The notes beneath the pieces are model-generated. The model saw only the letters and a program-made list of their open reading frames with translations, ran no database searches and had not been told where the DNA came from. Below, piece after piece: positions 35,015 through 47,987 of a stretch of 64,000 bases of DNA (position 1 is its first letter; every line of letters starts with the position of its first letter). The translations under genes and the position numbers were made by a program. The stretch covers positions 98,559,850 through 98,623,849 of the forward strand of contig JBAIZL010000001.1 of the NCBI GenBank assembly GCA_036971475.1, read 5' to 3'. This stretch comes from Prosapia bicincta (lineage: Eukaryota > Arthropoda > Insecta > Hemiptera > Cercopidae).

Positions 35015-35512
35015 CAGTAGAGCGTTGCGTCAGTAATCCAGACGTCAAAAATCCGAATCGTGGTTTCAGCATGCACAGCAACCGGCATGAAGAGGGCGGC
35101 GTTCGACGCCACTATAATACATATCTAAACTAAGTGTTATCTTTAATTATAAATATAAAGAAAATAAATCAATTACAAAAATGTGTGTCAACTAAATTTA
35201 AAACGTAACGTACAGTATATACGGCATGTTTTGTTTTTTTTTTTTTTGCTTTCTGTGCTATGTATTAGTATGTATGCTACATTATATGTTGTTTCACTAA
35301 ATTCTTTTGTGTTTTTCAAGTCCTCTGATGTTTATTTTGTAATAATTCCTGTTTTAATTCAAACTTACATGATACTCTAAGCATTAGAATAGATAATAGT
35401 TAATGAAATATCAATAATTTGCAGTAGTTTAGAAATCGTTTAAGAATCCAGATGAATTAGTAGTCCAGATGAATCCCAGTCCCAACTGATACGGATTTTT
35501 GACGCTCTACTG
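35015..35512. mobile_element. pogo-type MITE
   Basis: A 498-bp element flanked by TA on both sides. The left end begins CAGTAGAGCGT (35015) and the right end, read inverted, begins CAGTAGAGCGTCAAAAATCC; GTCAAAAATCCG recurs within the left end at 35042-35053. There is no coding capacity. The neighbourhood (33720-35014) is otherwise featureless. Confidence 0.78.
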
Positions 35513-35514
35513 TA

Positions 35515-38500
35515 TTAAACTTAGATATGTAGCTAATGCATTTTCCTTTAATTCAAATGAATATGCCCAAAATCATATTTATTTTTATATTTTTTTAAAC
35601 ATTGAACCTTACAGTATACAATATTAAATGTACAGGGTAAATTTTAATTATACTACTGATTCAAATTTAGGTTGTTGAGACCTTACATTGTCATGTTTTT
35701 ATGTTGAAAGTAATTTTATAAATAACTTTAATGTTAGGTTTTTAACTAAAAAGTAGGCTGTGAGCAAAATAATTTAGGCCATTTTATTTTCAAATGAAAA
35801 TTTAATCATTTGTTAAAAACTCATATTTCTGAAATATTCTACAAATCCAGAGTCTAAAAACCAAATAAAATAAGGAAAATTTCCTATATTTCAAAACAAA
35901 GGGAAATATAATTTAAATAGGATTATATTCAGCACAAAAGAAGGCACAAAATGGAATATATATTTATCTATCGCAACTACAGGTAGCTCTGTTACCTCCA
36001 GAGTTTAATATCTGTTATTGAGTGGTATTAGTATTGACCTTTTTGTTGAAAAAAAACTATTTTTATTATTTGTTTGATTAAAACAGTAAGACATCCTCTC
36101 TCATCCGAAATATTGTCATGAAATTTATTCTGTATATTTAGAGATTAAATTCTAATAATTCGTTTAAGTCTTAAGATTGTTTAAGTTTAGCAGAGATGTT
36201 AACTTAAAGTAGCCAACATTATTATTAGAGGTTTATTAGTTCAAACAGAGATTTAGAGTGGTGAAAGTATTCATATAATTATGATTTAAAAAAAAGTAAT
36301 GTTAGTTTTATTTTCAAAATTATTGCAAAATTCACCATCACTTCAAAAAATGTCCAAAGAGAGTGTGTGGGAAATGCTCAAGATTGTTGTATAACCTCTG
36401 TTATTCTCTTTGATAACTTCTCTCAGATATTATACAAAATATTTTACATATGTTATTTGTATTTATTCTGTTCTTTTTGTAAAATCTGCTACATTGAAAA
36501 ACCACGTTATCACCTATGCTGTAAATTAAAATTTGAAAACCCTGTGACATTTTTCTGAAATATTTTATTAAAGAACTTAAATATACAAGTAATTACTTTT
36601 TTTCATAAAATTTGTAAGACCAACTCATAATACTATACCTATTTTGTATTCATAGAAAACAGTATAGTTTAATTTGAATAATATATACAATATAAATTAA
36701 AACCTGAATTTTATTTTCGTTTTCCTTGGGTTATAAAATAGGAAGATGAAATCTTCCTAATTGAAGACAAACATTTATTTTTTAACAAATATCAAAACAA
36801 GTGTTACCGATTTTATAAACAATATTTTTATTAACAATAAACTTTCCATTGATGTTTAAACTTCCTAATATTGGCCTGCTTTGTAAGTGGTGACTGAAAC
36901 TAGATATAGGTAGACTAATTAACAAGTAGGTGAAAATGTTGGACATTTTAGACCCTAGATTGTAATTAGAGTCTAAGTGTGGGTGGCAGAATTTTGAGTT
37001 TTAACAACAAAATAATTATTCAATGAGACAATTGATAGCTAGTTTAAAATTAGGCTATCATTTGTGTTAAAAAGTAACTGATTATTTAATTTACACAGCA
37101 TATATTATATAGCAACAAGATTTCGATATGTATTATATGTTTTCATAAAAGATGTATTTGTTATATTTGTATTTATACATATGTTTATATTTAATTAAAT
37201 AAATTATATTGAATTTTTGCACATTTAAAATATACTGAAATAGTTCTGTTCATGTGTAATTGTATACCACAATTTATCTGAGTTTAAAAAACATAACCAA
37301 ATACAGGTTTTAGCTATATTGTTAAGTATTCTTTAAAACAGCTTCAATTATTTTCCCTTACCTCTTACTTTGGGCTAAATAAAATTGTGGGAATGGAAAG
37401 TAGTAAATGAAATCACATATGTATCCTAGTTAAAGGAACAAATATCTATTTCTTAAACATTGTATTATACTTACATTCAGTAATAAGACAATTCAAAAAT
37501 AAAATTCTGTGAGGAGGTAAATCTCATAGACATTTAACGTAATTGAATCGTTATGATGGAGGGTTGAAATTAATATTAGCCAGGATTAAGGTACAAACAT
37601 GAGTAATTAAGTACTTAGAGATATACTCTGAGATAAAGAATATTATAGTTTGAAATAAAAAGTTCATTTTAAAACTTGAAAATATTAAAATGTATTTAAA
37701 AAGTAAGAAGTGTTTGGAAATTAAGAGTAAAATGTATTCAGTTATACTGTTACATGTTTCTTGATACATTTAGTGAATCAATTAATAATTTTACAAAAAT
37801 ATTCTTAAAAAATGCATCTCAAGTGCTACGTTAAAAGATCACTATTAAATGTACCTGAAGAAGAATTGTTGCTAGGACAAGCTCTTCAGAAAGCATCGGA
37901 TTAGTGAATGTATTATTTGTTTTCTAAAATTCATGCTACATTGAAAAATTATACAATAACACATCTTTAAATAATCCTATAAATCTAAAAGTTAGAAGAT
38001 AAAATTTTAAGTAAATATTTTTTTAATTCAAGCATATTAAGAACTTCATACATTGTATACATTCCATGAAGGCTTATTATATACTTTAAAGATTTGGGAA
38101 GGATATTCTCATTTATAATACAGGTGTTTGCTGGTGATGATAGTAAAGTGTATTTCTATTATATCAACATTTCATCTTAAGAGGTGAGTGACCCTTATGA
38201 CTATGTCAAACTGTTTAATTAAATTCTATTCAAAATAATAGTGATAAACGTCATTAACAAAACATCAATAGGCTGTGTTATACTGAGGCTGAAAGTTATC
38301 AGACATAAAATTTCTGAAAGAATTAATATTTAGCAAATCATTTGTCAGAATACAAATACCATATGATCTCAGCAAAGGCCTTATTTAAGAAAAGAAACCC
38401 TTACTTTGAAACAGCATCTCTGAGTTTTGTAAAATAAGTTTCCCAAGATCTAAAAGAAGGAAGTAGGAGAAATAGAAAAACTACAAAAAATTTACCTCCC

Positions 38501-41090
38501 AATACAATTATTTAAAAAATTTTATTCCTTGAAGTTGCTATCCAAGGCTTTTTATGAAAGGTTGGCTTTAACAAAACTTTATTTCTTTCCTTCACTACTA
38601 GATTCCCAATTGGTCTTATTTAAATTGTTAACACTGCATTAATTAAATAATGTATGGATTTAAAAATACCTAAACCCAAAATAAGATAACGTCATGATTT
38701 GAGCTAGGATTATCTGCTTGTGAGATGGGTTTTCTGACTGTTAGTTCAAATGCATCTCCTCTAAACACCATTGTGGTTTTAAAGTATAGGACAATAGAGA
38801 TTTAAAGTATAGTGAGATGTAACCTAAATAGAAACAGATTCATATAAACAAACTTGTGTATGAAGAATACTGTTGTGTATGTATGAAAGAGTAACATAGT
38901 AGAGGAAGGGTAGGTAACATTTGATATTGTCAAAAAGGATTTTAATTCAGCTGACAAGAGAAACCATAATGGAGCATGGGAGTTTAGCATTAAATTTTCA
39001 GTTACTATAAACTCTTAAGTTATAGCCTAGTTAATAAAGTCAATTAAGAATATCTTTTTATAATAGGAAAGCTCAGTATTTCATACACCTACTAGTTTTG
39101 GGCGCTAGTTGTAAAATAAATGGCTTGAATGATAAATTGAAAAATTAACCTTTATTTAGAAATATTTTTAAAACACGATTTTTGAAAGCCAAATTAAATC
39201 ACAATGTAGACAGTAAAATATATTAGTCAATTTTTGAAATATTTCATTCTTTCATTCTTAAGTTTTTACCTATTGTTATTGTTTGACAGCATCCTTCGTT
39301 TAAATACCCTAAAAACTGCAATTTTTAATAATTTTAATTGTACGAAAATATGGTCAGTAGGCCTAAACAAGGTTTAAAAATAGCGAGTGTGCTGTCAAGT
39401 AATTGGAAAGCATTTCTTCTGATGTACAGTAATGTAAGATAGTAAAAGGAAGATTCATTTAAAAATTGGGCCATTGCGTTTTATATTTTGAAGGTGGAGT
39501 TTGCACAATGAAGTGAGGATCACAGATTATTACGTTATCACTGCACCCACTTGACCTCCATCTTGTATTCTTAAGTAATCTGACACTTTATACATAATTA
39601 AGATAAGATGTTTAAAAATTTAACGAAACGAAATAATAGCTGCAGCTTGTATTATAAATCAATCATGTAATGGTTTCAGAACAAAATTAATGTAGGCATA
39701 ATGTAGGCTGTGTTTATAACAACGGTAGTAGGGGCCTATACACTCGCAAAAACAGTAAGTTCTATGCCGATTTTTACAAACTGGAGCTTAGACGTAATTT
39801 GTAACAAAAGAAAAATAGTTTTGAACATGGGATTAGCATATGTTTAAAGACGTGCTTTGTTTGAACAATGATAAAAAGTTTAAATCGCTCATAATTAGCG
39901 GCGAGGGGGACTAAAATTAATCCAAATAAAAAAATGAACATTACAAGAATTAAACCTATAGCTGTAAAACTAGGGTTATTGGATCTGATAAAGTCTGACA
40001 TGTCCTGCAAAACGTGTCCAGTAGGTCATACATACACTGCCCCTTGCTATACATAAACATATATACTTCAAAACAATTTGACTTCCATCAAACTTATCCA
40101 GGCTTTGGACTGGCCAAATGACAAAATAATGTTTCGTCATTTAGGCGTGTTAAAACCAGTTTATAAGTAGGCCTACCATCTATTTTGTTTTAATTCTTGG
40201 ACGTTTATAAGTTATTTTTTGGAATTTCAATAATTATAAGTTACTATTAATTGTGAAGTCCAGTTTTAGTTTACCTACTCAAGCTTTTAGAGGTAAGATA
40301 CTGATTTGAATCATGTCTATAAGAGATGTCAAATTATATCTATCCGACCTTCTTTAAAATAACAATAAACTGTTATCACTTTATAACAAGTTATTTTTGT
40401 AGCCTTAATTATTCCGTTGTTAATCTGACAAGTAATGATTCAGTTATGTTTTGATCCACATTTTGTCCCAGGGAATTGTAAAACAACACTTAAATCTATA
40501 ATCTTACTCTGCGTATAGCAAAGAAACTAACTAGATTATTTGCTATACAAAGTCACTAATAACGCCATAAATAAAAGGCTATGACGTCGTTTGAAGGTAG
40601 GCTCTACACATTCAACGCCTAGCATAGGAAATGAAACTTACAAACAAGAAACCAGACTTCTGTGTGGTGTGTGTATTTTATGTCGCGTCAAATGTACTAT
40701 TATTAGTCTTGAAAACATTAGTTTGTACTTACAACATGTAAGTACAGTAAGGGACAACTTTCATTTAGTTAAATATTTTTAAAAGTCAGCAATTATTTAA
40801 AAATAAATTAATGCTGACTTTAATCTTTCAGTAGATTATTTTCTTCGGAACAATGCAATGCATGTATTTAAATAAAAAACAAAACATGAATTAAAAAGGC
40901 ATTCATAATAATATAAACATGCAAGAAATCATATTCATTATAAAAACAATGGACAACTGTTTAAACAAGTAATATTAACTGTATTCAGTGATATATTTTT
41001 ATCCACCGAATACTTTGAACTTTAATCTCACAACTAATATTGTTTCCTTTCCGAATGTTAGCGAATCCCAATAACTCTACGAAACAGCTA
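35515..41090. other. Intergenic DNA, no gene seen
   Basis: Uniform AT-rich sequence. Open frames at 36367, 37551, 38802 and 39774 are short, biased in composition and lack splice or homology support. No transposon ends were recognised. Confidence 0.5.
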
Positions 41091-41233
41091 AATTCCTAAC
41101 GATCGTAAAACAGCTAAATTCTTAACGATTGTAAAACAGCTAAATTCCTAACGATCGTAAAACAGCTAAATTCCTAACGATTGTAAAACAGCTAAACTCC
41201 TAATGATGGTAAAACAACTAAATCGCTGTGACT
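41091..41233. repeat. 26-bp minisatellite, five copies
   Basis: The unit AAAACAGCTAAATTCCTAAC plus GATCGT is repeated five times with a partial sixth. Copies alternate between GATCGT and GATTGT endings, suggesting duplication of a two-unit block. The last copies are the most diverged. Confidence 0.9.
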
Positions 41234-42910
41234 TTCGAGTTTTCTCTTTAACTTGCCTTCATGTCAACTTTGAGGAAAGAGGGGTTTTCTCCCTAAACAA
41301 AAATATATAACAAATATTTTAAAATCACATAGATAAACCATACATTTTTAAACTATAAATAATTATTATTTCATTAGCAGCCTACCCACGTACCTAAATT
41401 AGGCCTACATCGAAGGGAAACCATGTTTGTCAATCAACATCTAATCGCTTCTAAAATATAATTTTTGCTTGCTTACTCTGTTTTACAACAGTGAAATGTT
41501 CAAAAAAGGTTAATATTCAATCATACCTAAAACGTAACAAAACGAAAAACGTTATACCTTAAAGGTTTCTTTGTAAAACAAAGTGTTATGTTATGATACA
41601 ATACAATATAGCTACAAAGTATTTCGTAAACGGATAGTTTTGGTTTAAAAAAAATGCAGATAAAGTTTTGTGAAGTAAGATGATTGGTTGATGACTTTAG
41701 TCTAACCAAGTTAAACCTGTAAATTTACTTTCGTTTTGTGCCGGTAATACAAAACACGTATAGTGCAGACATGTAACCGTGTACCTGGCCTTGCGTGTAC
41801 TACTACTTCTGAAAACATGTTACATATGGAGAATGTTCGATTCATCAACAGCTTCTGCATCCGATAAGTCTACACATATTTCTAGAATGTTTGTTATTTT
41901 AAACCGAAGCTAATTTATCTAATATCGACCTTCTCATGAAAGTCAGTGTTTTGTCATGCCTTATCATGTTTGTAGGAAAGTATTTTTATACTGACCCTCT
42001 TCTCCCTCCCCGTCTCACTTACTGCGATCTCTCAAGGCCAAGTGCCCGGTTACATGGTCCGCACTATACAATAAGGATCACGTAATGTTTTCAGCTCAAA
42101 CGTCACAGGCTACTTCCCACATTAAACGCTTACCTACGCTATGAAACTTAATTTATTTATTTTTTTTAAATCAAAACTATACCAGCCGGATTATTTAATA
42201 TAATTATATTTATTGTTTAACCACTTTTAATCTACATTTAAACATCACTAGCTCTAATATTTTGTTTTCTTCAATGAAGAAAGTTTTGTGAGTGTTTCTA
42301 AAGAGGTTTTGGTATTTTTTGTAAAAACTTTAAATTTTGGGTATTTAAAGTTTTATTATTTTTCCTATTTTCTCGAGGTCTCTATACGGTAAAATCTTTA
42401 CATAGGGATTACCAAATACCAAATAAATGGTCGAAATCCAATAAAGCTTTTTGTTCTAAAATTATACCTTAAAATACGCTGATAGGTTTTAAAAAACATG
42501 GTCTGTAATTGATCTATTCAAATTGATTCACCTCCTTTAAATCAGTAAAACAAATTCTATAGAAAAGTACGTTCTACAGAGAAATACCTTCTATGTATAG
42601 TAAACTTTCTATACTGTATTCAAATGCATCGTTTTTTTTACCGTCGCCGTCGTATCAGTAGTGACGCGTTGGTTGGATTGCTCCTGGCACATTCAGCGGT
42701 AAAATGGATGATTGCTTTATTTAACGCCGTCGGTTTTTCCCCTGGCGAAAAACCATCTGTGGTTATCATCGCGAATTCAGCCGCTCTCTGCTACTACAGC
42801 GTCGAATATTTCACCGTCGCTCCCAAAGTAGTCCCGTATGTGATTAAATGTGCGCTTACACACTCGTCGTCCATTCTACCATCGACAATGTGTGTGGCTG
42901 GGATTTTATC

Positions 42911-43190
42911 ATGGCTGAAGTAGTTGTATTTGACAACGAATTATTAATTCATTTGGTACAAGAAAGGCCTGTTTTCTGGGGACAAAACCTTAGATATTTT
43001 TAAAGATAGGGACCACACAAGGAATGCGTGGCAAGACGTTTGTCTTCAACTTAGGAGTGATTTTGATAACCTGGAAGACAGGTTCTGTTATCCACAGAAT
43101 TTTATTATTATCTACAATAAATCTACTGTAGCTACTAATAAAATAATGGCACTATTGAGAGCTCTAAACTTTAATGTTAACTTTTCTTAG
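42911..43190 (+). pseudogene. MADF-domain protein fragment (Harbinger-associated)
   Basis: From an ATG at 42911: AEVVVFDNELLIHLVQERPVFWG, then a frameshift near 42980, then TLDIFKDRDHTRNAWQDVCLQLRSDF and NLEDRF. This is the MADF pattern: hydrophobic helix, R-P-x-L/F-W, then the R-N-A-W turn. It runs into a stop at about 43189. MADF proteins bind DNA; in Harbinger elements they accompany the transposase. The larger frame at 42624-42923 in another register is not supported. Confidence 0.6.
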
Positions 43191-43440
43191 CAAGGAATGT
43201 TTTACGAGGAATGCCAAACTCGTATGTTGAGTTTAGAATTAAAATTAAACTTTTGAAATTTGTCATTCTGGTTTGTTTTTCTATTTTAAGAATTTCAAGG
43301 AATGATATCAAGAGTGATTTGTAAAAATTCTAATATATTTATAGGCTAAGCGTTATATATATATACTATATCAAGATGAGTATACCGATAAGTGTATATA
43401 GCATATATAAAAGAAAAAAATCCTTTTTATGTATATATAT

Positions 43441-44663
43441 TAGGGATGGGCCGATTCCTAAAATTTTCGATTCCGATTCTAAAATTTTCCATTCGATTCT
43501 CGATTCTTTACTCGATTCTCGATTCTCGATTCTTTCAAGTTATATTAGCTTACATTCTAGTTCTCTAATAATTAATTTAGTTAACATCTTGGTCATATGG
43601 CAAAACCTTTTAAAAGTTCTGTTTTAATGTAATAGGCTACACAAAACCTTCAACCTTGATTTATCAATAGGAATTTTTAAAAGCATAAAAACATATCAGA
43701 TAAAAGTAATGACTTATTTTAAAGTTAACAATGTGAACTTTACTTAATTTATGATGTTTGAAAAAATACCTAAGCCTATTTACATTGTCTCTCAAAACAA
43801 AACAAAAATTAAAAACAAACAAACATAATAAAAAGTAAAAAAATAATACAAATAGGATAGCTTTTAAAATTTAAAAGTCTGGCAGGTAATGTACATTTCT
43901 GTTCAAAAACACAAGCATTTGAACACGTTGTGGGTTAAGCTAGTTTCATCGCTAGTCACATATAGCTCCTGAAGTTGAGAAAGGTTTTTCAGAAAACACA
44001 GTCGCGAGTGGACAGACAGGTATTTTATTGCCATAGCATTTAAATGAGGGTATTTGGCACTTTGTACTGCCAAATACTTTCCAACATCACAATCTGGACT
44101 GGCTAATGGTTCCCCCAGATAATTGTTTACTTCTTCTTCTACTGTCAATTCCCCTGGGGTACCTTCTTCCTCAACATTCTGGATTAGTGGGGCATACCTT
44201 CTCCACATCTGGTGGGACCTTTTCTCTGCAGGTGTCTGGAACAAGTGCAACTGATTCAGGCATATTTTGTATTTATTCCTCAATCCCAGTTGATTTTTAA
44301 CCGACTATCACTTATAGGTCCTGTGTCTGAGGATAAAGTTTCTTCAAGTATAGATCTTTTTTGTTGATAAATTTGGGCAAAATGAATGTTGTTTAATTGC
44401 TTTTTCATATTTGATATATTATGTGGTTTTCTACCGTCAGTTTCTGTTAACTGTCATCGAATTGACGCGACGGCCAGTAGCCTGAACCGAATACCGTCTA
44501 TAATATAATTTATTGAGGTTAAGTTTCGGAGGAATAATACGGTGTTTCTGTTATCCGTCTATTCGCTCAACCATCATGGCCACGGTTAATCGAGTTTTTA
44601 CTGTAATTTTTTTTTGTGTTTTGTTCTGACATCTATAAATCAGTGGCAGTAAGACACGTGGGG

Positions 44664-44697
<34 letters not shown>

Positions 44698-45039
44698 CGA
44701 ACCCGCTCTAGTGAGAGAGAGAGAGAGAGAGAGGACCGATGTCAAACGACCAGAAATGGTTACGATCTTGATTGCTGTTGCTTCATAAATAATAATATTT
44801 TCGTTATTGTTTCGTTTACTTTAATCATTTAATTCATTGATATCAACCAATACATACATAAGATATATAGTTGGTAATTAATTATTTTTCTAATAAATTA
44901 CTCCACACACATATTTTAATAGTTAACAAAATAGGAATCGGAATCGACACTTTTATGATGAAGAATCGAGTATCGACGATTCCTCGATACCACCTAGAAT
45001 CGACGATTCCTGGAATCGAGAATCGGAATCGGCCCATCC

Positions 45040-45042
<3 letters not shown>
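43441..45042 (-). mobile_element. hAT element, deletion derivative
   Basis: Perfect 17-bp terminal inverted repeats, TAGGGATGGGCCGATTC (43441) and its complement ending at 45042, are flanked by ATATATAT on both sides (8 bp, though low complexity). The subterminal regions are packed with GATTCTCGATTC-type repeats in inverted orientation. It contains a short BED-finger remnant and a C-terminal transposase fragment on the minus strand, and a (GA)n tract at 44667-44733. Confidence 0.8.
43870..44460 (-). pseudogene. hAT transposase fragments (BED region and C-terminus)
   Basis: At 44450-44300 the frame KPHNISNMKKQLNNIHFAQI resembles the end of a BED zinc finger (normally NTSNLRKHLLxxH). At 44283-43903, EEEVNNYLGEPLASPDCDVG and KYPHLNAMAIKYLSVHS match the C-terminal dimerisation region of ZBED-type hAT transposases. 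A frameshift then moves FSTSGAICD and the MLVFLNRNVHYLP-like end into another frame. The catalytic centre is deleted. Confidence 0.75.

Positions 45043-45124
<82 letters not shown>
45043..45124. repeat. (TA)n-(TG)n microsatellite
   Basis: The tract separates the hAT right end (45042) from the family D palindrome. Confidence 0.95.
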
Positions 45125-45162
45125 ATGTATGCTGATACGTATTCCTTCACGGATGGGAAAAT

Positions 45163-45426
45163 ATGATGAATAGTTATTATCTGCAGTACATCCGTTCATT
45201 CTGCAGTCCATAAATTCGCAGTTCCGACGTTTCGCTAGAATCTCATCCAGCATTGACGAGGTGAACCCAACAACAGTAGAAGAGCGAGTCGTAGAGTTGA
45301 CTCGCTCTTCTACTGTTGTTGGGTTCACCTCGTCAATGCTGGATGAGATTCTAGCGAAACGTCGAAACTGCGAATTTATGAACTGCAGAATGAACGGATG
45401 TACTCCAGATAATAACTATTCATCAT
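45163..45426. repeat. Palindrome family D, near-perfect copy
   Basis: Arms 45163-45290 and 45299-45426 (128 bp each) are inverted copies with an 8-bp spacer and only a few mismatches. Reading outward from the centre, each arm has GGATGAGATTCTAGCGAAAC followed by GTC. GAA, palindromic ACGT and C match the hammerhead-like 3' half, and TCTAGC pairs with GCTGGA or GCTAGA as stem II, but no clear CTGANGA precedes it. (TA)n tracts lie on both sides. A diverged copy is at 5233-5461. Confidence 0.87.

Positions 45427-45430
<4 letters not shown>

Positions 45431-45494
<64 letters not shown>
45431..45494. repeat. (TA)n microsatellite
   Basis: A pure TA tract abuts the CATCATCAT end of the palindrome. 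Confidence 0.95.
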
Positions 45495-45496
<2 letters not shown>

Positions 45497-46571
45497 CCTA
45501 TAATGAAATTTGAACTGATTGAGATTAGGTATTTTAAAATATTAAATTTCATGTATTTAATTTGATAATAACCTTTGTTCAGCAGACGCAAAGAAATTGA
45601 AACTTCTGTTGGTAAATAAAAAACAATCGTATTTTAACGCCCAGTGTGTAAACGTGACATTATGTTAGAGCGGCGACGGTAAAAAAAAAATGATCGGTAG
45701 CAAAACGCCAATTGTGTCTCCGGCCTTAGAGGTAGGAACAGGTCAGTATCAAATTACAGTTTCATTCATTCTTTGGATTACAGGACAGTCCACGCGAAAT
45801 GAAAATGTGTCTAAATATTTGGCACTCTTCCAGGGTTCGTGGTCCCAGATCTATTTCTGCTGTATTTGATAATTAGCTAAAAGAGTGGGGGGTCATCAAC
45901 ATTTCTATCTGTGTGAATTGAACGTGAGTCGAGAATGCCAAAGGTAATATCTAATCTCTTTGAGTTTCTTATCTGTGTTGCTTCTAATTTTGTAAGGCGT
46001 TGTTAGCGTAGTCAGAGGAAACTAGAACAGGAGGCTGCAACTCTTCACTTAGTACCAAAATTGAATAGCGTGAAATATACACTGTTTCTGATTTTTCTAA
46101 AGGCGGACGATGTTTTTAAAGTCCTGATTTTAGGCGTAGGCCTAAGTAAAATTGAAATGAGGGCTTTTACGTTCGCTTCTTATGTTATAAAAGGGACAAT
46201 ACAGTGAAATACATTCACTAATTCTATTTCAAGGTAGAATCGTGATCTTTTAAGTGTAAAATGTGCGTTGATTTTTTAAAATTTAATTAGATTGTTATAG
46301 ATACCTAGAACTGACAACAATGGAAATCTGGTATATTTTTGTAGATTTCTTTCATAGTTTATTTTCACAAAAAGCAAGATATATGTTATTTTTTAGATTT
46401 TATAATGTTGGTAATGATTTCATATACATATAGTTACGCATCAACTCAACACACGTGTTTAAAAGAAGGCCTATGTTATTTGCTTACGTTAATAAATTTT
46501 ATTTGATTTTTTCCTAACCAAATTAGTTTTCTTACGGCTTTCCGAAAACTTTTTAGGTAAATTTATTTTAA

Positions 46572-46760
46572 ATAAATGAAACCTCAAAAACACAAACAAC
46601 TTTTTCCTTTGTTTAAAACCGTGTGTACATTTCAACTGCATAAGTTTGAGTTGTTTTGTTAATTACCTCTGAGGATGAGTGCTAAGTCGATTGAAATGTA
46701 TATAAGGTTTTAAATAAATGAAAAAGTTATTTGTGGTATAGATGTTTCATTTATTTAAAT
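46572..46760. repeat. Palindrome family C
   Basis: The left arm (46572-46635) and right arm (46693-46760) are inverted copies sharing TTGAAATGTA and AAAAAGTTRTTTGTG phrases. The right side extends to a full hammerhead-like motif (46665-46708); the left arm is truncated inside it. The motif at 48729-48771 and its tail TTTAAATAAA belong to the same family. The stretch 45695-46570 to its left shows nothing recognisable. Confidence 0.72.
46665..46708 (+). ncRNA. Hammerhead-like motif, family C decayed copy
   Basis: ACCT (46665-46668) pairs with AGGT (46705-46708). CTGAGGA (46669-46675) fits CTGANGA. Then come an extra T, a stem II that no longer pairs well, GAA (46693-46695), stem III ATGTATAT (one change from ATGTACAT) and A. 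Confidence 0.42.
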
Positions 46761-47987
46761 TAAACATTACGCCACAGTTGATTTATAAAAGTTACTTTAT
46801 ATTTTATTATAGCTATTAGTAATGTAGTATAATATGGAGCTCGGTTTTATTAAGAGACATTGTTTTTGTAAATTATGTAGATATATTTGAAATATAAACC
46901 GCTTACTTTCGACGTTCAAAATAACATTTTGCTTGTATAGAATATAGTTTTAAGTAACATGTAAAAATTTTAAAAAAGTCGGAGTTGATCTTGCCTTTGA
47001 TAAGTATTACCGTTAACTTTTAAATGTTTAATACACGCTTTGTTCTATTTTACCAGCCTTGACTCCTAGTGGAACTGGAAATGAGTCTGCAAAGCCAACA
47101 GCATGCTATCACGTGACAGGTTTTCTGACAACAATGTAAAGATAAATTATTGTTTACAAGCAGAGATAACTACTCTTCCTCTTCGCTAAACATTAGTTAT
47201 CAATTAGAGCAAAATAAAAATATCTAAAATAATTAGGCCTATTTAAAAGTGTAGGGTAATGTTACTAGAGGAATGAATAGTAAAATATACAGGACAAAAA
47301 ACTCTACCTCAAAATCTTTTCGGCTATAAAAAGAAAACATTTTCGGATGTAACTTATAGCATTTGAAAACGTAAAGGCACAGAGAAATGTAAAAATTTTA
47401 AAGGTATTAAAGTAGGTCTAACGATACATAAAAAAAAAAAAACATTTTAGATACAAAGAAAAAAACATTTTCAATTACTAAAAAACGAAAACAATTTCAT
47501 GTACCAAAAATATAACACGTTTTAATTATTTTTAATAGAAAATATTATTTCCTACCAAAATAACATTTCTTCTCAAATTAAAATAAAAAAAAGCATTCTA
47601 GTTATTTTTGTTTGCAAGAACAGATTTACTTCGAGGCACGACCCTATAATAATGAACCAGAATTCTTATTTTCAATCGCCAGAAAATTATCATCTAGCAT
47701 TATATTATATTTTGAATCGATTTTTATGTTCCAACTCATCAGCAGTTTATTTTGCTAAACTCCCTAGAAACTCACTTATGTATTTAATATTTCTCCTAAA
47801 AAATGCAAGTTTTGTCTTTTTACATAAAGTCTTTAATTATAGTTCACGGTCATAGCATATATTCAGGCTATTTTCGCTTGGTAGGGTTATAGGAGAGATG
47901 TTGAAGAAATAAGTAGGCCTACTGTTAAGTAGAAAGATTAGTATATCCTGATACCTAAGGGATGGGGGGAACCATTGTTCGTATGCT

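Larger units (their letters stand above)
42628..45694. mobile_element. PIF/Harbinger-like element, nested insertions
   Basis: An inverted repeat (ATCGTTTTTTTTACCGTCGC at 42628 onward; the complement of a close match at 45671-45694) brackets about 3.1 kb. Similarity fades but continues inward (GTGACGCGTT against GTCACGTTT). Inside is a MADF-domain ORF remnant (42911-43190), a frequent partner protein of Harbinger transposases. The hAT at 43441-45042 and the palindrome at 45163-45426 lie within. No DDE nuclease was found, and the exact ends and 3-bp duplication are uncertain. Confidence 0.45.

Noticed and set aside
42624..42923. 99-codon frame of higher GC content as a gene
   Set aside because: No recognisable domain; it lies between the Harbinger-type terminal repeat and the MADF frame, whose ATG and homology are in a different register.
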